64,000 nucleotides of DNA from Candidatus Celerinatantimonas neptuna. GTDB taxonomy: Bacteria; Pseudomonadota; Gammaproteobacteria; Enterobacterales; Celerinatantimonadaceae. A model generated the notes under the pieces. It saw nothing but the letters and a program-made list of their open reading frames with translations, ran no database searches and was not told where the DNA came from. Every line of letters starts with the position of its first letter. Within the stretch, counting starts at the first letter, position 1. Both the position numbers and the translations under genes were made by a program. The DNA lies in the NCBI GenBank assembly GCA_911810475.1, contig OU461276.1:1724001-1788000 (forward strand), given 5' to 3'. Below, in pieces: positions 28,745 to 38,800 of this stretch.

Positions 28745-29669
28745 TGTGTTTCGCTCGATTGGAGGGCGTGGTTAACACGATATGCATTTAATTTTTTTTG
28801 GCAAAAAAATTCATTTTGAAGTGATATATTGGTCACAATAAAATCAATTTTGAATTTTATTTTCATAACAAGTGCTGGGGAATGTCGTTTTTTTCAGCTT
28901 TTTTGTTTGCATAATGTGTTTGTTAAGACGGCATTTCTTCATGAACCCTTCGGTGAATTCTTATTAAAAATGAGTTGTAATTGTTCGTCTGACTGGCGAA
29001 TCTATTATCGTTAATGGAATCAAAAAGCGAGGAAGAGCGATATGGCAGCTGTTGGATAACGGTCTGTTAATCAAGCATAGTTGAGCAAAATGTTGCGGCT
29101 GTGGATATTTAACTTTCTGATCATGATTTTAAACTGTTTGATCAGCCGGGCTGTCATATCTACGAGCATTAAAATAGCATCATTTTATTTGTAAAGGGGC
29201 GCTATCCTCTTTTTTTGGTTTATTTTCTTCAGTTTAAGCGAATGAAACGATTTTACTGAACTATTCAATGTAACGATAAATTTATTAAATAGAAACGTGT
29301 CTTTTAGTTTAATTGATTAAATAAATAATTATAAATTATACTTTAATTTTTAATGTCAACAGGTAGCTTTTATCAAATATTTATCTGGATCACAAAATTT
29401 AAATCAATAAAAACCCGGGTAGATGTATATTGAAAATAGATATGATATCCATCACGTTATTTTATGTTTATATATAAAATCAAATAGTTAATTACTAATG
29501 GAATTGTTATCTACTCTGATTTTTTGTGATTAAACTCACTAAATTTATAGTTTTGTGATTGTTCAATCTAATTTGGTTATTCATTTTTTCTAATTAAATG
29601 TGACCGGGTTCTAAAATAAGATATTCCCCAATATTGCATGATGTGTTCAGTCAATTGGGAGATTTAATT
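28745..29669. other. AT-rich intergenic region between two divergent PTS operons
   Basis: About 900 bases without a credible gene. It must contain both operon promoters. Short stretches near 29040-29180 can be read as broken peptide fragments on the plus strand, but no family is recognisable and stops interrupt every frame. No CRISPR, tRNA or clear repeat was seen. Confidence 0.45.
28805..28860 (-). promoter_or_regulatory. Candidate operator region of the mannosylglycerate operon
   Basis: Sixty to 115 bases upstream of EIIBC are two similar near-palindromes: TTCATTTTGAA (28810-28820) and TCAATTTTGAA (28844-28854), about three turns apart. They are plausible sites for the RpiR regulator. A GTGA...TCAC pair between them has eight rather than six bases in the middle, so a CRP site is not claimed. 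Confidence 0.35.
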
Positions 29670-30650
29670 ATGAGAATTGGCATTGTAATTAGTGGTGGAG
29701 ATGGAGCTGGAATTAATAACTTTATATTTCAGATAGCCAAGCTTATTCATGCAAAAATAACATTATTTGATGGGGGAATTATTGGCCTGTTGGAACATCG
29801 GTTTCGTGATGTTTCATATCGGGATCTCCTCGATTTTTCTGTGTCTCCAATGCCAATACTTTCATCAGGTAGAACATCGAGACTTTTGAATAAAGAAGAA
29901 TATCAGCAGATATACAATGTTCTTAAGAAGAAAAAAATAGATATTTTGATATTAGCTGGAGGTGATGGTTCATTAAAGTTTTTAAGTGAATTAAGCCGCT
30001 TTGATATCAATTGTTTCGGAATTGGAATGACCATTGATAATAATGTTATGGGGAGTGAATACACCATTGGTTTCTCGACTGCCTGTGAGCAGGTCCTTAA
30101 AGAAGTAGCAAAAATAAGAAATACAGGAAGAGCTCTGCCTCACCGGGTTTTTATGATTGAAGTTTTGGGGGCAAACTGTGGTGAATTAACCTTGCATTCA
30201 GCAATAAAATCGAGTGCCGATTTTGCACTGATTCCAGAATTCCAAATCCCGATAGACGTTTTAGCTAAACGAGTTCGTCAAAAATCGGCGATACAAAATA
30301 GTGTTGTTATTTTGTGTTCTGAGGCGTATTCCCAGGAATATACATCGGGTTTTCAGGGTGCGATTCATACTGTTTCAGAACAGTTAGAACCATTAATAAA
30401 TAACCGGATTAGAAAATCAATTATTGGTTTTAGTCTGAGAAATGGAGAGCCAACAACGGAGGAAATATATCAGGGTACAGTCATGGCTGCAGAGGTTGTT
30501 CGCTGCATTAATAGTGGAATGAAAAATAAAATAATAATTATTAATTCGAGTAATAAACCAATCCCGATCGATTTGAATGGAATAATGGAACGGACAGTAG
30601 ATACTGACGGTCATTATTTTAAGTTGGCAAAACGGTTGGCAATAATCTAA
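29670..30650 (+). CDS. PfkA-family phosphofructokinase-like sugar-phosphate kinase
   Basis: A 326-residue member of the 6-phosphofructokinase superfamily. The ATP site is visible as G-I-V-I-S-G-G-D-G-A-G-I-N and as L-A-G-G-D-G-S; Gly after G-G-D fits ATP rather than pyrophosphate use. The catalytic segment reads M-T-I-D-N-N-V (121-127 region): Asp123, the usual base, is kept, but the second Asp of the T-I-D-N-D motif is Asn125. GGGAG before the ATG at 29670 is preferred to an upstream start at 29634. It opens an operon with PTS genes and a class II aldolase, so it may phosphorylate the imported sugar phosphate to a bisphosphate that the aldolase splits. Confidence 0.8.
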   Translation: MRIGIVISGGDGAGINNFIFQIAKLIHAKITLFDGGIIGLLEHRFRDVSYRDLLDFSVSPMPILSSGRTSRLLNKEEYQQIYNVLKKKKIDILILAGGDGSLKFLSELSRFDINCFGIGMTIDNNVMGSEYTIGFSTACEQVLKEVAKIRNTGRALPHRVFMIEVLGANCGELTLHSAIKSSADFALIPEFQIPIDVLAKRVRQKSAIQNSVVILCSEAYSQEYTSGFQGAIHTVSEQLEPLINNRIRKSIIGFSLRNGEPTTEEIYQGTVMAAEVVRCINSGMKNKIIIINSSNKPIPIDLNGIMERTVDTDGHYFKLAKRLAII

Positions 30651-30663
30651 TTAGAGGTGAGTC

Positions 30664-30966
30664 ATGTCAATTAAAGTTCTATGCGTTTGTGGTTGTGGTT
30701 TAGGTTCAAGTTACGCGATTGAAATGACAGCTAAAGCTGTTTTAAACAAAATGGAGGTTGATGCAGATATTGATCACACGACCGTATCTGAAGCAAATGC
30801 ATTCAAGTCAGATCTTATTTTAACACAAAAAACATTTGCCGATGTTTTAACAGCCGATGCGTCAGAAGAAGAATCTAAAAAAGTTATTGTACTGAATAAA
30901 CTGACGGATAAAAACGAAATGGAAGAAAAACTCACAAATTATTTGTCTGAGTGTGGGTTAATGTGA
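30664..30966 (+). CDS. PTS EIIB, ascorbate/Ula family
   Basis: A 100-residue EIIB with V-C-V-C-G-C-G-L-G-S-S at the N-terminus; Cys9 aligns with the phosphorylated Cys of UlaB. It passes phosphate from EIIA (33541-33981) to the sugar carried by EIIC, whose gene follows at once. Confidence 0.88.
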   Translation: MSIKVLCVCGCGLGSSYAIEMTAKAVLNKMEVDADIDHTTVSEANAFKSDLILTQKTFADVLTADASEEESKKVIVLNKLTDKNEMEEKLTNYLSECGLM

Positions 30967-30979
30967 GCAGGTGAATACG

Positions 30980-32347
30980 ATGAACGCAATTATAGAATTT
31001 ATCGTCAAGGATTTATTAGGTCAGGCTGCCATATTAGTTGGTATTATTGCCATGTTGGGGTTGATCTTACAAAAGAAATCAGTGGGTAAGGTTTTTGAAG
31101 GGAGTTTTAAAACGCTTCTGGGTTTTTTAGTGATGATGGCAGGTATTAATATCATTGTCGAAACCCTGACTTATCTTAATGAGATTTTCACCCATGGCTT
31201 TGGTATGCAAGGCTATATTACCGATGTTGCGGCGATTGCCGGGTTAGCAAACCGGCAGTTGGGAACGGAAGTTGCGATGACATTGCTGGTCATTTTTGCG
31301 ACCAATATTATTATTGCCCGATTGTCACCGTTTAAATACATCTTTCTGACCGGGCAGGCATTGCTGTGGATGAGCACGATTGGTGCGGTGATTTGCTATA
31401 AAGCCGGGTTATCGGGTGTATCTTTGGTGCTGACTGGCGGTATATTCGGCGGCATTATGGCGGTGGTGATGCCGGCGCTGGCTCAGCCTGTCGTGCGAAA
31501 AATCACCGGTAGCGATGATGTGGCTCTGGGGCATTTTTGTACGATTGGATACCTGGTCCAGGCCGCAGTGGCTAAAGTTGTCGGAAAAGGCTCTCGTTCG
31601 ACAGAAGATATCCATCTCCCTGAATCCTTTAAATTTTTACAGGATACCTACCTTTCAATGGCTGTTGTGATGGTGCCGATGTATCTGATTCCGGCAATTG
31701 CCGCAGGGCCTGTTTATATCACCAGGTTTGCCGGTGGCATGAATTATCTGATGTATTCGTTTATGCAATCGATGACCTTCGTGGCCGGTGTCTTTGTGCT
31801 CTATTCCGGTGTGCGGTTGTTACTGAATGAACTGGTTCCAGCATTTCGTGGCATTGCCATGCGATTGGTTCCTGATGCTAAACCGGCACTGGATTGTCCT
31901 GTGCTATTTCCTTATGCACCCAATGCCGTCATTGTCGGATTTTTAGCAACCACATTAGGGTCTGTGATCGGGATGTTGGTGTTCCCTATGTTTGGAATGG
32001 CCATGATTTTACCCGGGCTTTTGACCAACTTTTTTGCTGGCGGAACTGCCGGAATTTTTGGAAATGCGATAGGTGGCCGGCGCGGAGCGCTCATCGGTGG
32101 TGTCGTCCATGGACTATTTATCACATTTTTACCGGCTATTCTCATCCCTATGCTGGAGGTCTATGGATTTAAAGGGGTGACCTTTAGTGATTCTGATGTG
32201 ATATCTACCGGACTGGTTTTAGGTCATGCACTGAACGGTCACTGGTGGTTCGTTTCACTGTTTATCATTTTTGTCGTGGCAATTGCTGTCTTTGTAAATG
32301 GTTCTTTAAAAAGGGAAAAAGTAGATGAAACTGCACAACTTCAATGA
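30980..32347 (+). CDS. PTS EIIC, ascorbate/Ula (SgaT) family
   Basis: A 455-residue membrane protein with about ten or eleven spans, resembling UlaA. The N-terminus I-E-F-I-V-K-D-L-L-G-Q-A-A-I-L-V-G is typical. Start chosen at the ATG 30980 (AGGTG upstream) over the GTG at 30971. It overlaps the aldolase gene by 23 bases. The family carries ascorbate and several uncharacterised sugars or polyols. None of the ula catabolic enzymes is present, so ascorbate is unlikely here. Confidence 0.88.
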   Translation: MNAIIEFIVKDLLGQAAILVGIIAMLGLILQKKSVGKVFEGSFKTLLGFLVMMAGINIIVETLTYLNEIFTHGFGMQGYITDVAAIAGLANRQLGTEVAMTLLVIFATNIIIARLSPFKYIFLTGQALLWMSTIGAVICYKAGLSGVSLVLTGGIFGGIMAVVMPALAQPVVRKITGSDDVALGHFCTIGYLVQAAVAKVVGKGSRSTEDIHLPESFKFLQDTYLSMAVVMVPMYLIPAIAAGPVYITRFAGGMNYLMYSFMQSMTFVAGVFVLYSGVRLLLNELVPAFRGIAMRLVPDAKPALDCPVLFPYAPNAVIVGFLATTLGSVIGMLVFPMFGMAMILPGLLTNFFAGGTAGIFGNAIGGRRGALIGGVVHGLFITFLPAILIPMLEVYGFKGVTFSDSDVISTGLVLGHALNGHWWFVSLFIIFVVAIAVFVNGSLKREKVDETAQLQ

Positions 32348-33167
32348 GTTAAATGCCATAGCGAAACAGCGGGGATTTCATGCGCTGGGTTCATTTAATG
32401 TCCATTGTCTTGAAATGCTTCCCGCATATTTTAAGGCTGCCAGAGTGACGAACAGCCCGATTATGTTGCAGATTTCAACCGGAACAGCCCGATATGTCGG
32501 TTACGAGCTGTTGGTCGATTCGGTGAAATGTTTATCGGAAACGATGGATATTCCGGCTTGTTTACACCTGGATCATTGCGCTGATATCGATGCGATTCGA
32601 CAGGCTATCATCAAAGGATTCAGCAGTGTTATGTATGACGGTTCGGATCTGTCTTTAGAAGAGAATATAGCGAATACCAATCAGGTGATTGAATTTGCCC
32701 GCTTATTCAACGTATCGGTCGAGGCGGAATTAGGGGCGATTGGTGGCTCTGAAGATGGCAAAGCGATCGCCGACGAAGACATTGCGTTTACCCGGGTAGA
32801 GGATGCCAAATATTTTATCGAAAGGGCCCCTGTTGACATGTTAGCGGTCAGTATTGGAACGGTACATGGCTCTTATACGGCTAAAGTGAATATTCAGCAT
32901 CAGCGTCTATCTGCCATTCGTGAGGTGACCCATATTCCACTGGTATTGCATGGTGGTACTGGGGTGAGTGATGCGGATATTCGAAAGGTTATTACCAACG
33001 GGATTGACAAAGTGAATGTCGGAACGCAGATGAATGTACAGTTTGTCGACCAGTGTAAAACCACCTTCAGTCAGGGGAAGGTCAATGATTCCGTTCGCAA
33101 GTTCTTTATTCCGGCCAATGATGCTGTTGAACAAGTGATCGTTGAAAAAATTAATCTGTTTAGATAA
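32325..33167 (+). CDS. Class II fructose/tagatose-bisphosphate aldolase family protein
   Basis: A 280-residue zinc aldolase. Zinc ligands are expected in L-H-L-D-H-C-A-D, V-E-A-E-L-G-A-I-G-G, S-I-G-T-V-H-G and V-L-H-G-G-T-G. The length and sequence are closer to GatY/KbaY-type enzymes than to long FbaA. It should split a ketose-1,6-bisphosphate (or a 1-phosphate) to DHAP and an aldehyde. The PFK-like gene in the same operon could supply the bisphosphate. Confidence 0.88.
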   Translation: MKLHNFNELNAIAKQRGFHALGSFNVHCLEMLPAYFKAARVTNSPIMLQISTGTARYVGYELLVDSVKCLSETMDIPACLHLDHCADIDAIRQAIIKGFSSVMYDGSDLSLEENIANTNQVIEFARLFNVSVEAELGAIGGSEDGKAIADEDIAFTRVEDAKYFIERAPVDMLAVSIGTVHGSYTAKVNIQHQRLSAIREVTHIPLVLHGGTGVSDADIRKVITNGIDKVNVGTQMNVQFVDQCKTTFSQGKVNDSVRKFFIPANDAVEQVIVEKINLFR

Positions 33168-33237
33168 GTGCTATGCGGGGTTTTATGTGACCCCGCGATG
33201 AGCCGAAGCCCTGGTTTTGCCGGGGCGAGGAGGAGAT

Positions 33238-33504
33238 ATGGGATTTTTATCGCAGTTTCGGGCCCGGAAAAGCACCACCCCCGTTGATGATAATCTGGCC
33301 GCAGAACTCAGCGATCAGATTATCGCTCTGGAAAAGAACCTGAGCGATCACCCCAACGATTCAGATGTTCATAAAACATTGATGATTAAATATAACCAGG
33401 CACTGAAACAGTTTGCAAAGCAGCCCTCTTACCGTGGACAAATCGATGAATTATTTCTCAAAATCGATGCATTGCGAAATCAGATGCGCCGGAACATTAA
33501 ATAA
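33238..33504 (+). CDS. Small unknown protein in the PTS operon
   Basis: An 88-residue protein with a strong GAGGAGGAG ribosome site before the ATG at 33238. The start M-G-F-L-S-Q-F-R is short and amphipathic, and the rest is polar and helical (E-L-S-D-Q-I-I-A-L-E-K-N-L and I-D-E-L-F-L-K-I-D-A-L-R-N-Q-M). No family was recognised. Its place between aldolase and EIIA genes suggests an accessory of this PTS pathway. Confidence 0.65.
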   Translation: MGFLSQFRARKSTTPVDDNLAAELSDQIIALEKNLSDHPNDSDVHKTLMIKYNQALKQFAKQPSYRGQIDELFLKIDALRNQMRRNIK

Positions 33505-33540
33505 CAGCCTCTAAGATAAGGATTGATCAGGTAGGAGCAT

Positions 33541-33981
33541 ATGAACATCAAAGATATTTTGATTCAGGCTGATGCCATTCAGGTTGGTGTTGCGGTTGAA
33601 CGCTGGCAGGATGCCATTCAACTGGCTGCGGAACCTCTGATTCGCGGCGGCTACATCGAACCCCGTTATCGGGATGCCATTATTACGAGTACGCAGAAAA
33701 ACGGAGCCTATTACGTGTTTGAAGATGAACATCTGGCGATTCCTCATGCCCGTCCTGAGTGTGGTGTGCTTGAGAATGGTTTCAGCCTGGTGACGTTACA
33801 AACGCCTGTTTCAATTGCCGGAAGTAGCGCCGTCGATATTCTGATTTTATTTGGAGCAACTGATAGTAACACGCATATTCAGGAAGGATTAACGGTCATT
33901 TTCCGGATGCTTGATGATGAAAACAGGCTGCAGGCATTGCGTTGTGCCAGCTCAAAACAAGAGGTTATAGCTATATTATGA
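33541..33981 (+). CDS. PTS EIIA, Ula/mannitol-fructose type 2 family
   Basis: A 146-residue EIIA with the active His69 in A-I-P-H-A-R-P-E. It is UlaC-like and completes the EIIB and EIIC encoded upstream. Its TGA overlaps the ATG of the next gene (ATGA). Confidence 0.9.
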   Translation: MNIKDILIQADAIQVGVAVERWQDAIQLAAEPLIRGGYIEPRYRDAIITSTQKNGAYYVFEDEHLAIPHARPECGVLENGFSLVTLQTPVSIAGSSAVDILILFGATDSNTHIQEGLTVIFRMLDDENRLQALRCASSKQEVIAIL

Positions 33982-34553
33982 AACCCCCGTTGACACAGAA
34001 AACCGTGATTCTGGTAAATGGTATTCCAGCCTCTGGGAAAAGTAGTCTGGCCAGGCTGATATCTGAGCATTTTTCATTGCCTTATTTGATTCTTGACCAA
34101 TTTAAAGAACCCTTTATGGCTATTTATGCTCGCTTGAGCCGGGAGCAGAATCGTAAGCTTGGCTGGGCAGCGTATGAAGCACTCTGGCAAACGGTTCGGC
34201 TTGCCCCTGCCGAATGTACGTATGTGATTGATGCCTGGTTTGGCTTTCAGTCAAAAGAAACACTGGTTGGATATCTGCAACAAGCGGGGGTTACACAGGT
34301 ATTGGAGGTGTGGAATCAGATTAGTGGCCCACTGGCATGTCAGCGCTATCAGAAAAGGATTAGTCAGCGCCCGAAAGGCCATCCGGGTGAGGAATATCTG
34401 CCAGAGCTTAATACACTGGCTCAAACCGCCCGACCCATGGCTATCGGACCTGTATTTTCCTTTAAACAGGGAAGTCACTGTGGTTATGGGCCGTTATTCT
34501 TGTGGTTACAACAACAGTTATATCCGGCTGTCGAGCCTGCTTCGCCGGTTTAG
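33978..34553 (+). CDS. P-loop kinase-like protein (zeta-toxin/chloramphenicol phosphotransferase-like fold)
   Basis: A 191-residue protein with a Walker A loop, G-I-P-A-S-G-K-S-S, near the N-terminus and a Walker-B-like Y-V-I-D-A-W near residue 88. A basic stretch, R-I-S-Q-R-P-K-G-H, lies near residue 135 and may be the lid. The start at 33978 overlaps the EIIA stop codon, so it is co-translated with the PTS. It most likely phosphorylates a small molecule of this pathway. A toxin role is less likely because no antitoxin partner is visible. The substrate is unknown. Confidence 0.65.
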   Translation: MKPPLTQKTVILVNGIPASGKSSLARLISEHFSLPYLILDQFKEPFMAIYARLSREQNRKLGWAAYEALWQTVRLAPAECTYVIDAWFGFQSKETLVGYLQQAGVTQVLEVWNQISGPLACQRYQKRISQRPKGHPGEEYLPELNTLAQTARPMAIGPVFSFKQGSHCGYGPLFLWLQQQLYPAVEPASPV

Positions 34554-34730
34554 ATGAATAACTGTTAAGTGGATCGTCTTCATTCAATTGTTTCAGATAC
34601 TTTTTGTTCCATATCCGCCAGAATGTTCCACAATTAAGAGAGTGCACAGCAACGATGTCCTTAGAAAAATCGCTGAAGGGTTACTGTCAGGAATTTAACA
34701 TTCACGACATCAGGGATAAGGAAGCGACCT

Positions 34731-35855
34731 ATGAAACTGAAAGGACTCATCCCGATTCTGTGTGGTGGTGGATTATTAATTGGTGTTCTCTTTGTTATTG
34801 TCAATTTGCACCCCGATCAGAAAAAGCAGATTGATGAGCGAATCATTGCTCAGCCGGTAACGGTTGCCCGGGTAACACCACAATCTTACCGGCCGGTAAT
34901 CTCGCTGATAGGAACAACGCAGGTGCGTTGGCCTGTGAGTGTGAAAGCACAAACCAGTGCCAAAGTCACCTGGCTTGATCTGAAGCTTGAACCCGGTACC
35001 TTGGTTCACAAAGGTCAGAAACTTGCGCAGCTGGAAACGGCTCACCTTAAAGCGCAGTTGGCTCAGGCCAGCAGCGAAGTGAGTCAGGCGTATCTGGATC
35101 TGCAAAGCGAAATCAATCAGCAGGTTGTGGCTTTGAAAATGTTGCCTGCCGATAACACCTCAGCCTATGCCCGGCACAAACCTCAGGTCGCTGCAGCCAA
35201 AGCGGCACTGGAAAAAGCCCGGGCAGAATATGCCAGTGCACAAAAATATCTCACCGATGCCACAATCGTTGCGCCGTTTGATGCCATTATTTTACATCGC
35301 GACGTGAATCCCAAGCAGTATGTTGAATCGGGCCAGACTCTGTTCGATTTAGCATCCAGCGAGAGCTTAGATGTTTTAGTCCCGGTTTCAAAAATCGATT
35401 GGGGGCTACTGTCTAAGACACTCAAAAAACCGGATATTACAGTAGTTGACCGGGAAAAAAGGCGCTGGCATGCGAAGATCCGCTACATTGCCCCCGAGGT
35501 TGACAGTTCAACCCGGCAACGCCAGATCCTTTTGTATGTGAAACATCCCTATCGCTCTCCTCAACTATTAGGTAATCAGCAGGTATGGGCGCATTTTAAA
35601 GCGATAAAACAGCCTTATGTCTGTCAGGTTTTGCTCAGCGCATTAACCCGTGATGGTCGGATCTGGACAGTGGATCAGCAAAATAAGCTGGTTCATGAGC
35701 ATGTTCAGTTAATTCAGGAACAGGGCCGTCAGGTCTGGGTGATTTTTGCTGAACATCCTGAAAAAACCCGAATGGTTGTTCTCTATCCGTTGGTTTCGAT
35801 GCTGCCGGGTCAGCAGGTGTTGCCTGAACCGTTAGCGCAGGGAATAACCCCATGA
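34731..35855 (+). CDS. RND efflux periplasmic adaptor (membrane fusion protein)
   Basis: A 374-residue HlyD/AcrA-like adaptor: N-terminal membrane anchor (about residues 5-25), lipoyl half-motif G-T-L-V-H-K-G-Q-K-L-A-Q-L-E, alpha-helical hairpin (about 105-170; E-K-A-R-A-E-Y-A-S-A-Q-K-Y), second lipoyl half D-A-T-I-V-A-P-F-D-A, then beta-barrel. It bridges the downstream RND pump to an outer-membrane channel, which is not encoded here. AAGGAAG precedes the start. Confidence 0.9.
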   Translation: MKLKGLIPILCGGGLLIGVLFVIVNLHPDQKKQIDERIIAQPVTVARVTPQSYRPVISLIGTTQVRWPVSVKAQTSAKVTWLDLKLEPGTLVHKGQKLAQLETAHLKAQLAQASSEVSQAYLDLQSEINQQVVALKMLPADNTSAYARHKPQVAAAKAALEKARAEYASAQKYLTDATIVAPFDAIILHRDVNPKQYVESGQTLFDLASSESLDVLVPVSKIDWGLLSKTLKKPDITVVDREKRRWHAKIRYIAPEVDSSTRQRQILLYVKHPYRSPQLLGNQQVWAHFKAIKQPYVCQVLLSALTRDGRIWTVDQQNKLVHEHVQLIQEQGRQVWVIFAEHPEKTRMVVLYPLVSMLPGQQVLPEPLAQGITP

Positions 35856-38800
35856 ATGCACTGACACGCTGGTTTATTAATAACCCCGTTGCCGCTAACT
35901 TATTGATGCTGGCGCTGCTGATTGGGGGATTTCTGGCACTGACCTATCTGCGTGTGGAGACTTTTCCGCAAATTGAGCCGTCCAGTATCTCGATTACTGT
36001 GGCTTACCCAGGTGGAACAGCCAAGCAGATCGATGAAGGGGTGACGCAGCGAATCGAAGAAGCCATTAGCAGTATTGCCGGTATTAAAGAGGTCACCAGC
36101 GAATCCAGTGCTGACGAGTCTGAAGTCATTGTTGAAAAAACAGCCGATACCGATTTAGGTGACTTACTGGAAGATATCCGAAATCAGGTCAACTCAATTA
36201 CTAACTTTCCGGCTGATGCTGAGCGTCCTCAGGTGAAACGGGAAGAATTTACCAACCTGGCGGCGATTGTTGTGGTTTCAGGTGCCCGCTCTGATAAAGC
36301 GTTGCAGCCGGTTGCCCGTCAGATTGAGCTGGCTTTGAAAAAAAATTCGAAGATCTCGAAAGTGACCAATTGGGGAAGTCGTGACCCATTGCTGATTATC
36401 GAACCCGATATTGCCAGATTACGGGCGCTGGGCATTAGTTTAGAAGATGTGGCTCAAAAAATTGCACAGATGTCGCTGGAAGTCAGAAGTGGCGAGCTTA
36501 AAAGTAGCAAAGGGCGGATTATTCTGCGCGGTGACGGCTATGCCGATAATATTCAGAAATTACGGAATCTGGATATTATTTCAACACCGACGGGACACAT
36601 CACGTTGTCCGATATCGCCACCATTAGCAGGGATTATGACGATACAGGCTCGATTGTGCGAAGCAATGGCCACAATGCAATTGCCATGTTAGTGAGCACA
36701 AGCCAGCAGGATAACCTGCTGCGGGTGAGCCGGGCTATCAAACAGACTCTGGCGGTTCAAAGACAACAGCTTCCCAGTGATATTAAGTTATCGGTGATGG
36801 TCGATATGGCCCCTTATATCAGTGGCCAGATGAAACTATTAGGCCGCAATGCACTTCAGGGGTTAGTGATTATTTTGATTCTGCTGGGCCTGTTTTTGGA
36901 ATTACGACTGGCCTTTTGGGTTGGTGTGGGGATCCCTGTATCGATTTGCGGCGCCTTCATTGCTATGCACTTTTTTAATTACAGTATCAATGACATTACC
37001 CTGTTTGGCTTTATTCTGGTGCTGGGGATCTTAGTGGATGATGCGGTAGTGGTTGGGGAGAGTATCTATACAGCCCGAAACCGATATGCTAAAGCGAATG
37101 AAGCGGCTTGGTATGGTGTTCGGGAAGTCTCTATTGCGACAGTATTTGGTGTTCTGACTTCGATTGCGGCATTTGCGCCGATGTTGTGGATTAATAACAA
37201 TTTTGCGAAGTTGCTATCGGGTTTTGCTGCGGTTGTCATTATGGCACTGTGTTTTTCGCTGGTGGAAAGTAAATTTATTCTGCCATCCCATCTGGCGCAT
37301 TCCCATCATTCGTTCTGGCAACCTGGCGCCATAAACCGAATTCAGTTATGGGCTCAAAATGGCTTGCTGCGCTTTAATAGACGTATTTACCGGCCGTTTC
37401 TGATTTTTTCGTTGCGTCATCGCTTGGCGGTTTTTTTAGGTTTGTGCGCGGTGGTTTTACTGGCCTATGGAATGTGGTCAAAAGGGCTGATTCAAAGCGC
37501 CTTTTTCCCAGATATTCCGGGGCGTTATATTTCAGCTGATGTGTCATTGCAAGAGGGGGCGCCACTGCCTTTGCAGGATAAAACTCTAAGCCATCTGGAG
37601 CAATCCGCGCGAGCGGTTGGTGCGATTATGCAGAAAAAATATCATCTGAGTGAAAAGCCAATTAGTAATGTAATTGCCTGGTCTGACGGAGAGGGCACAC
37701 TTGAGGTAACACTTGAGTTGACTCATGAAGCGTTAAGTCAACTGCCCGCCAATGCGCTACTCAATCAGTGGCGCTCGCAAAGCGGCACGCTTGAAGGGGC
37801 TTATTCATCTAAATTTGCGACCAGTGATAACTCCGCCGGAAAAACGATGTTAGTGGTGGCCTCATCGGACCGGGAGCTGGCTAAAAAAGCCGCCCTGTTG
37901 GTGGTTGCCAAATTAGCGACGTTACCAGGGGCTGAGGATGTCTACGATGATGGCAGTAGCGGACAAGAACAGATCCGCGTTCAGTTGAATGCCTTTGGCC
38001 GTCGTTTAGGTTTAACTCAGCAACATATTGCTAAATTGGTTGGTGAAGCCTTTGGACAGCGCGATATCAACCGTTTGCTGGATGAAGGTCAGGAAGTCAA
38101 AGTCACCATGCGTTATCCGCAACACCAAAGGCAGACGGCAGAGCAATTACTTCATACGCCGGTGATTATGGATAATGGTCAATCGGTTCTGTTGGGGGAT
38201 GTGGCCACATTATCATTTGAGCGTGAGCCGCAGGTGTTATACCGGCGTAACCGGGACCAAGTGGTGAATATCTACTGGGAACAGGATCAAACCATTCAGT
38301 CGGCTGAGCGAACACTCAAACAATTAAAAGGGACAATCGAAGATGTCGAGCGTCGTTTTCCGGGAGTCGATATTAAATCTGCCGGTCAGTTTGATGATTT
38401 GGCTGAAGTACAAGAAGGCGTGAGTGTTGCGATTGTCGTTGCTATTTTATTGATCTATGTGTTACTGGCGGTGCCATTAAAGTCTTACTGGCAGCCATTT
38501 TTAATTATGTCGGTGATTCCGTTTGGATTTGCTGGTTCAATCTTTGGTCATTATCTGATGGGATTACCGATTAGTATTCTTTCGATGTTTGGAATGATGG
38601 CAATGACCGGGGTGGTAGTGAATGATTCACTGGTGCTGATGACTCGCTTTAATACGCTGCACCGAAATGGCGTGCCCCTTCATCATGCGCTGGTGCGGGC
38701 CGGAACAAGCCGGTTAAGGGCTATCTTTTTAACGACAATTACTACCGTTTGCGGGTTGATCCCATTACTGAGTGAAACGGCTGAACAGGCACAATATCTG

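Noticed and set aside
28821-28836. CRP site upstream of the mannosylglycerate PTS genes
   Set aside because: The GTGA and TCAC halves are eight bases apart instead of six.
28829-29014. 61-residue plus-strand ORF
   Set aside because: No ribosome site, AT-rich low-complexity sequence and it lies in a divergent promoter region.
31894-32172. 92-residue ORF inside the Ula-type EIIC gene
   Set aside because: Shadow frame of a clear membrane protein gene; Cys/Trp-rich translation typical of an off-frame reading.
33978-34553. Zeta-type toxin of a toxin-antitoxin pair
   Set aside because: Only a P-loop kinase fold is visible; the gene is translationally coupled to a PTS EIIA and no small antitoxin gene precedes it.
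34604-34834. 76-residue ORF ahead of the RND adaptor
   Set aside because: It runs into the adaptor gene in another frame and has no recognisable features.
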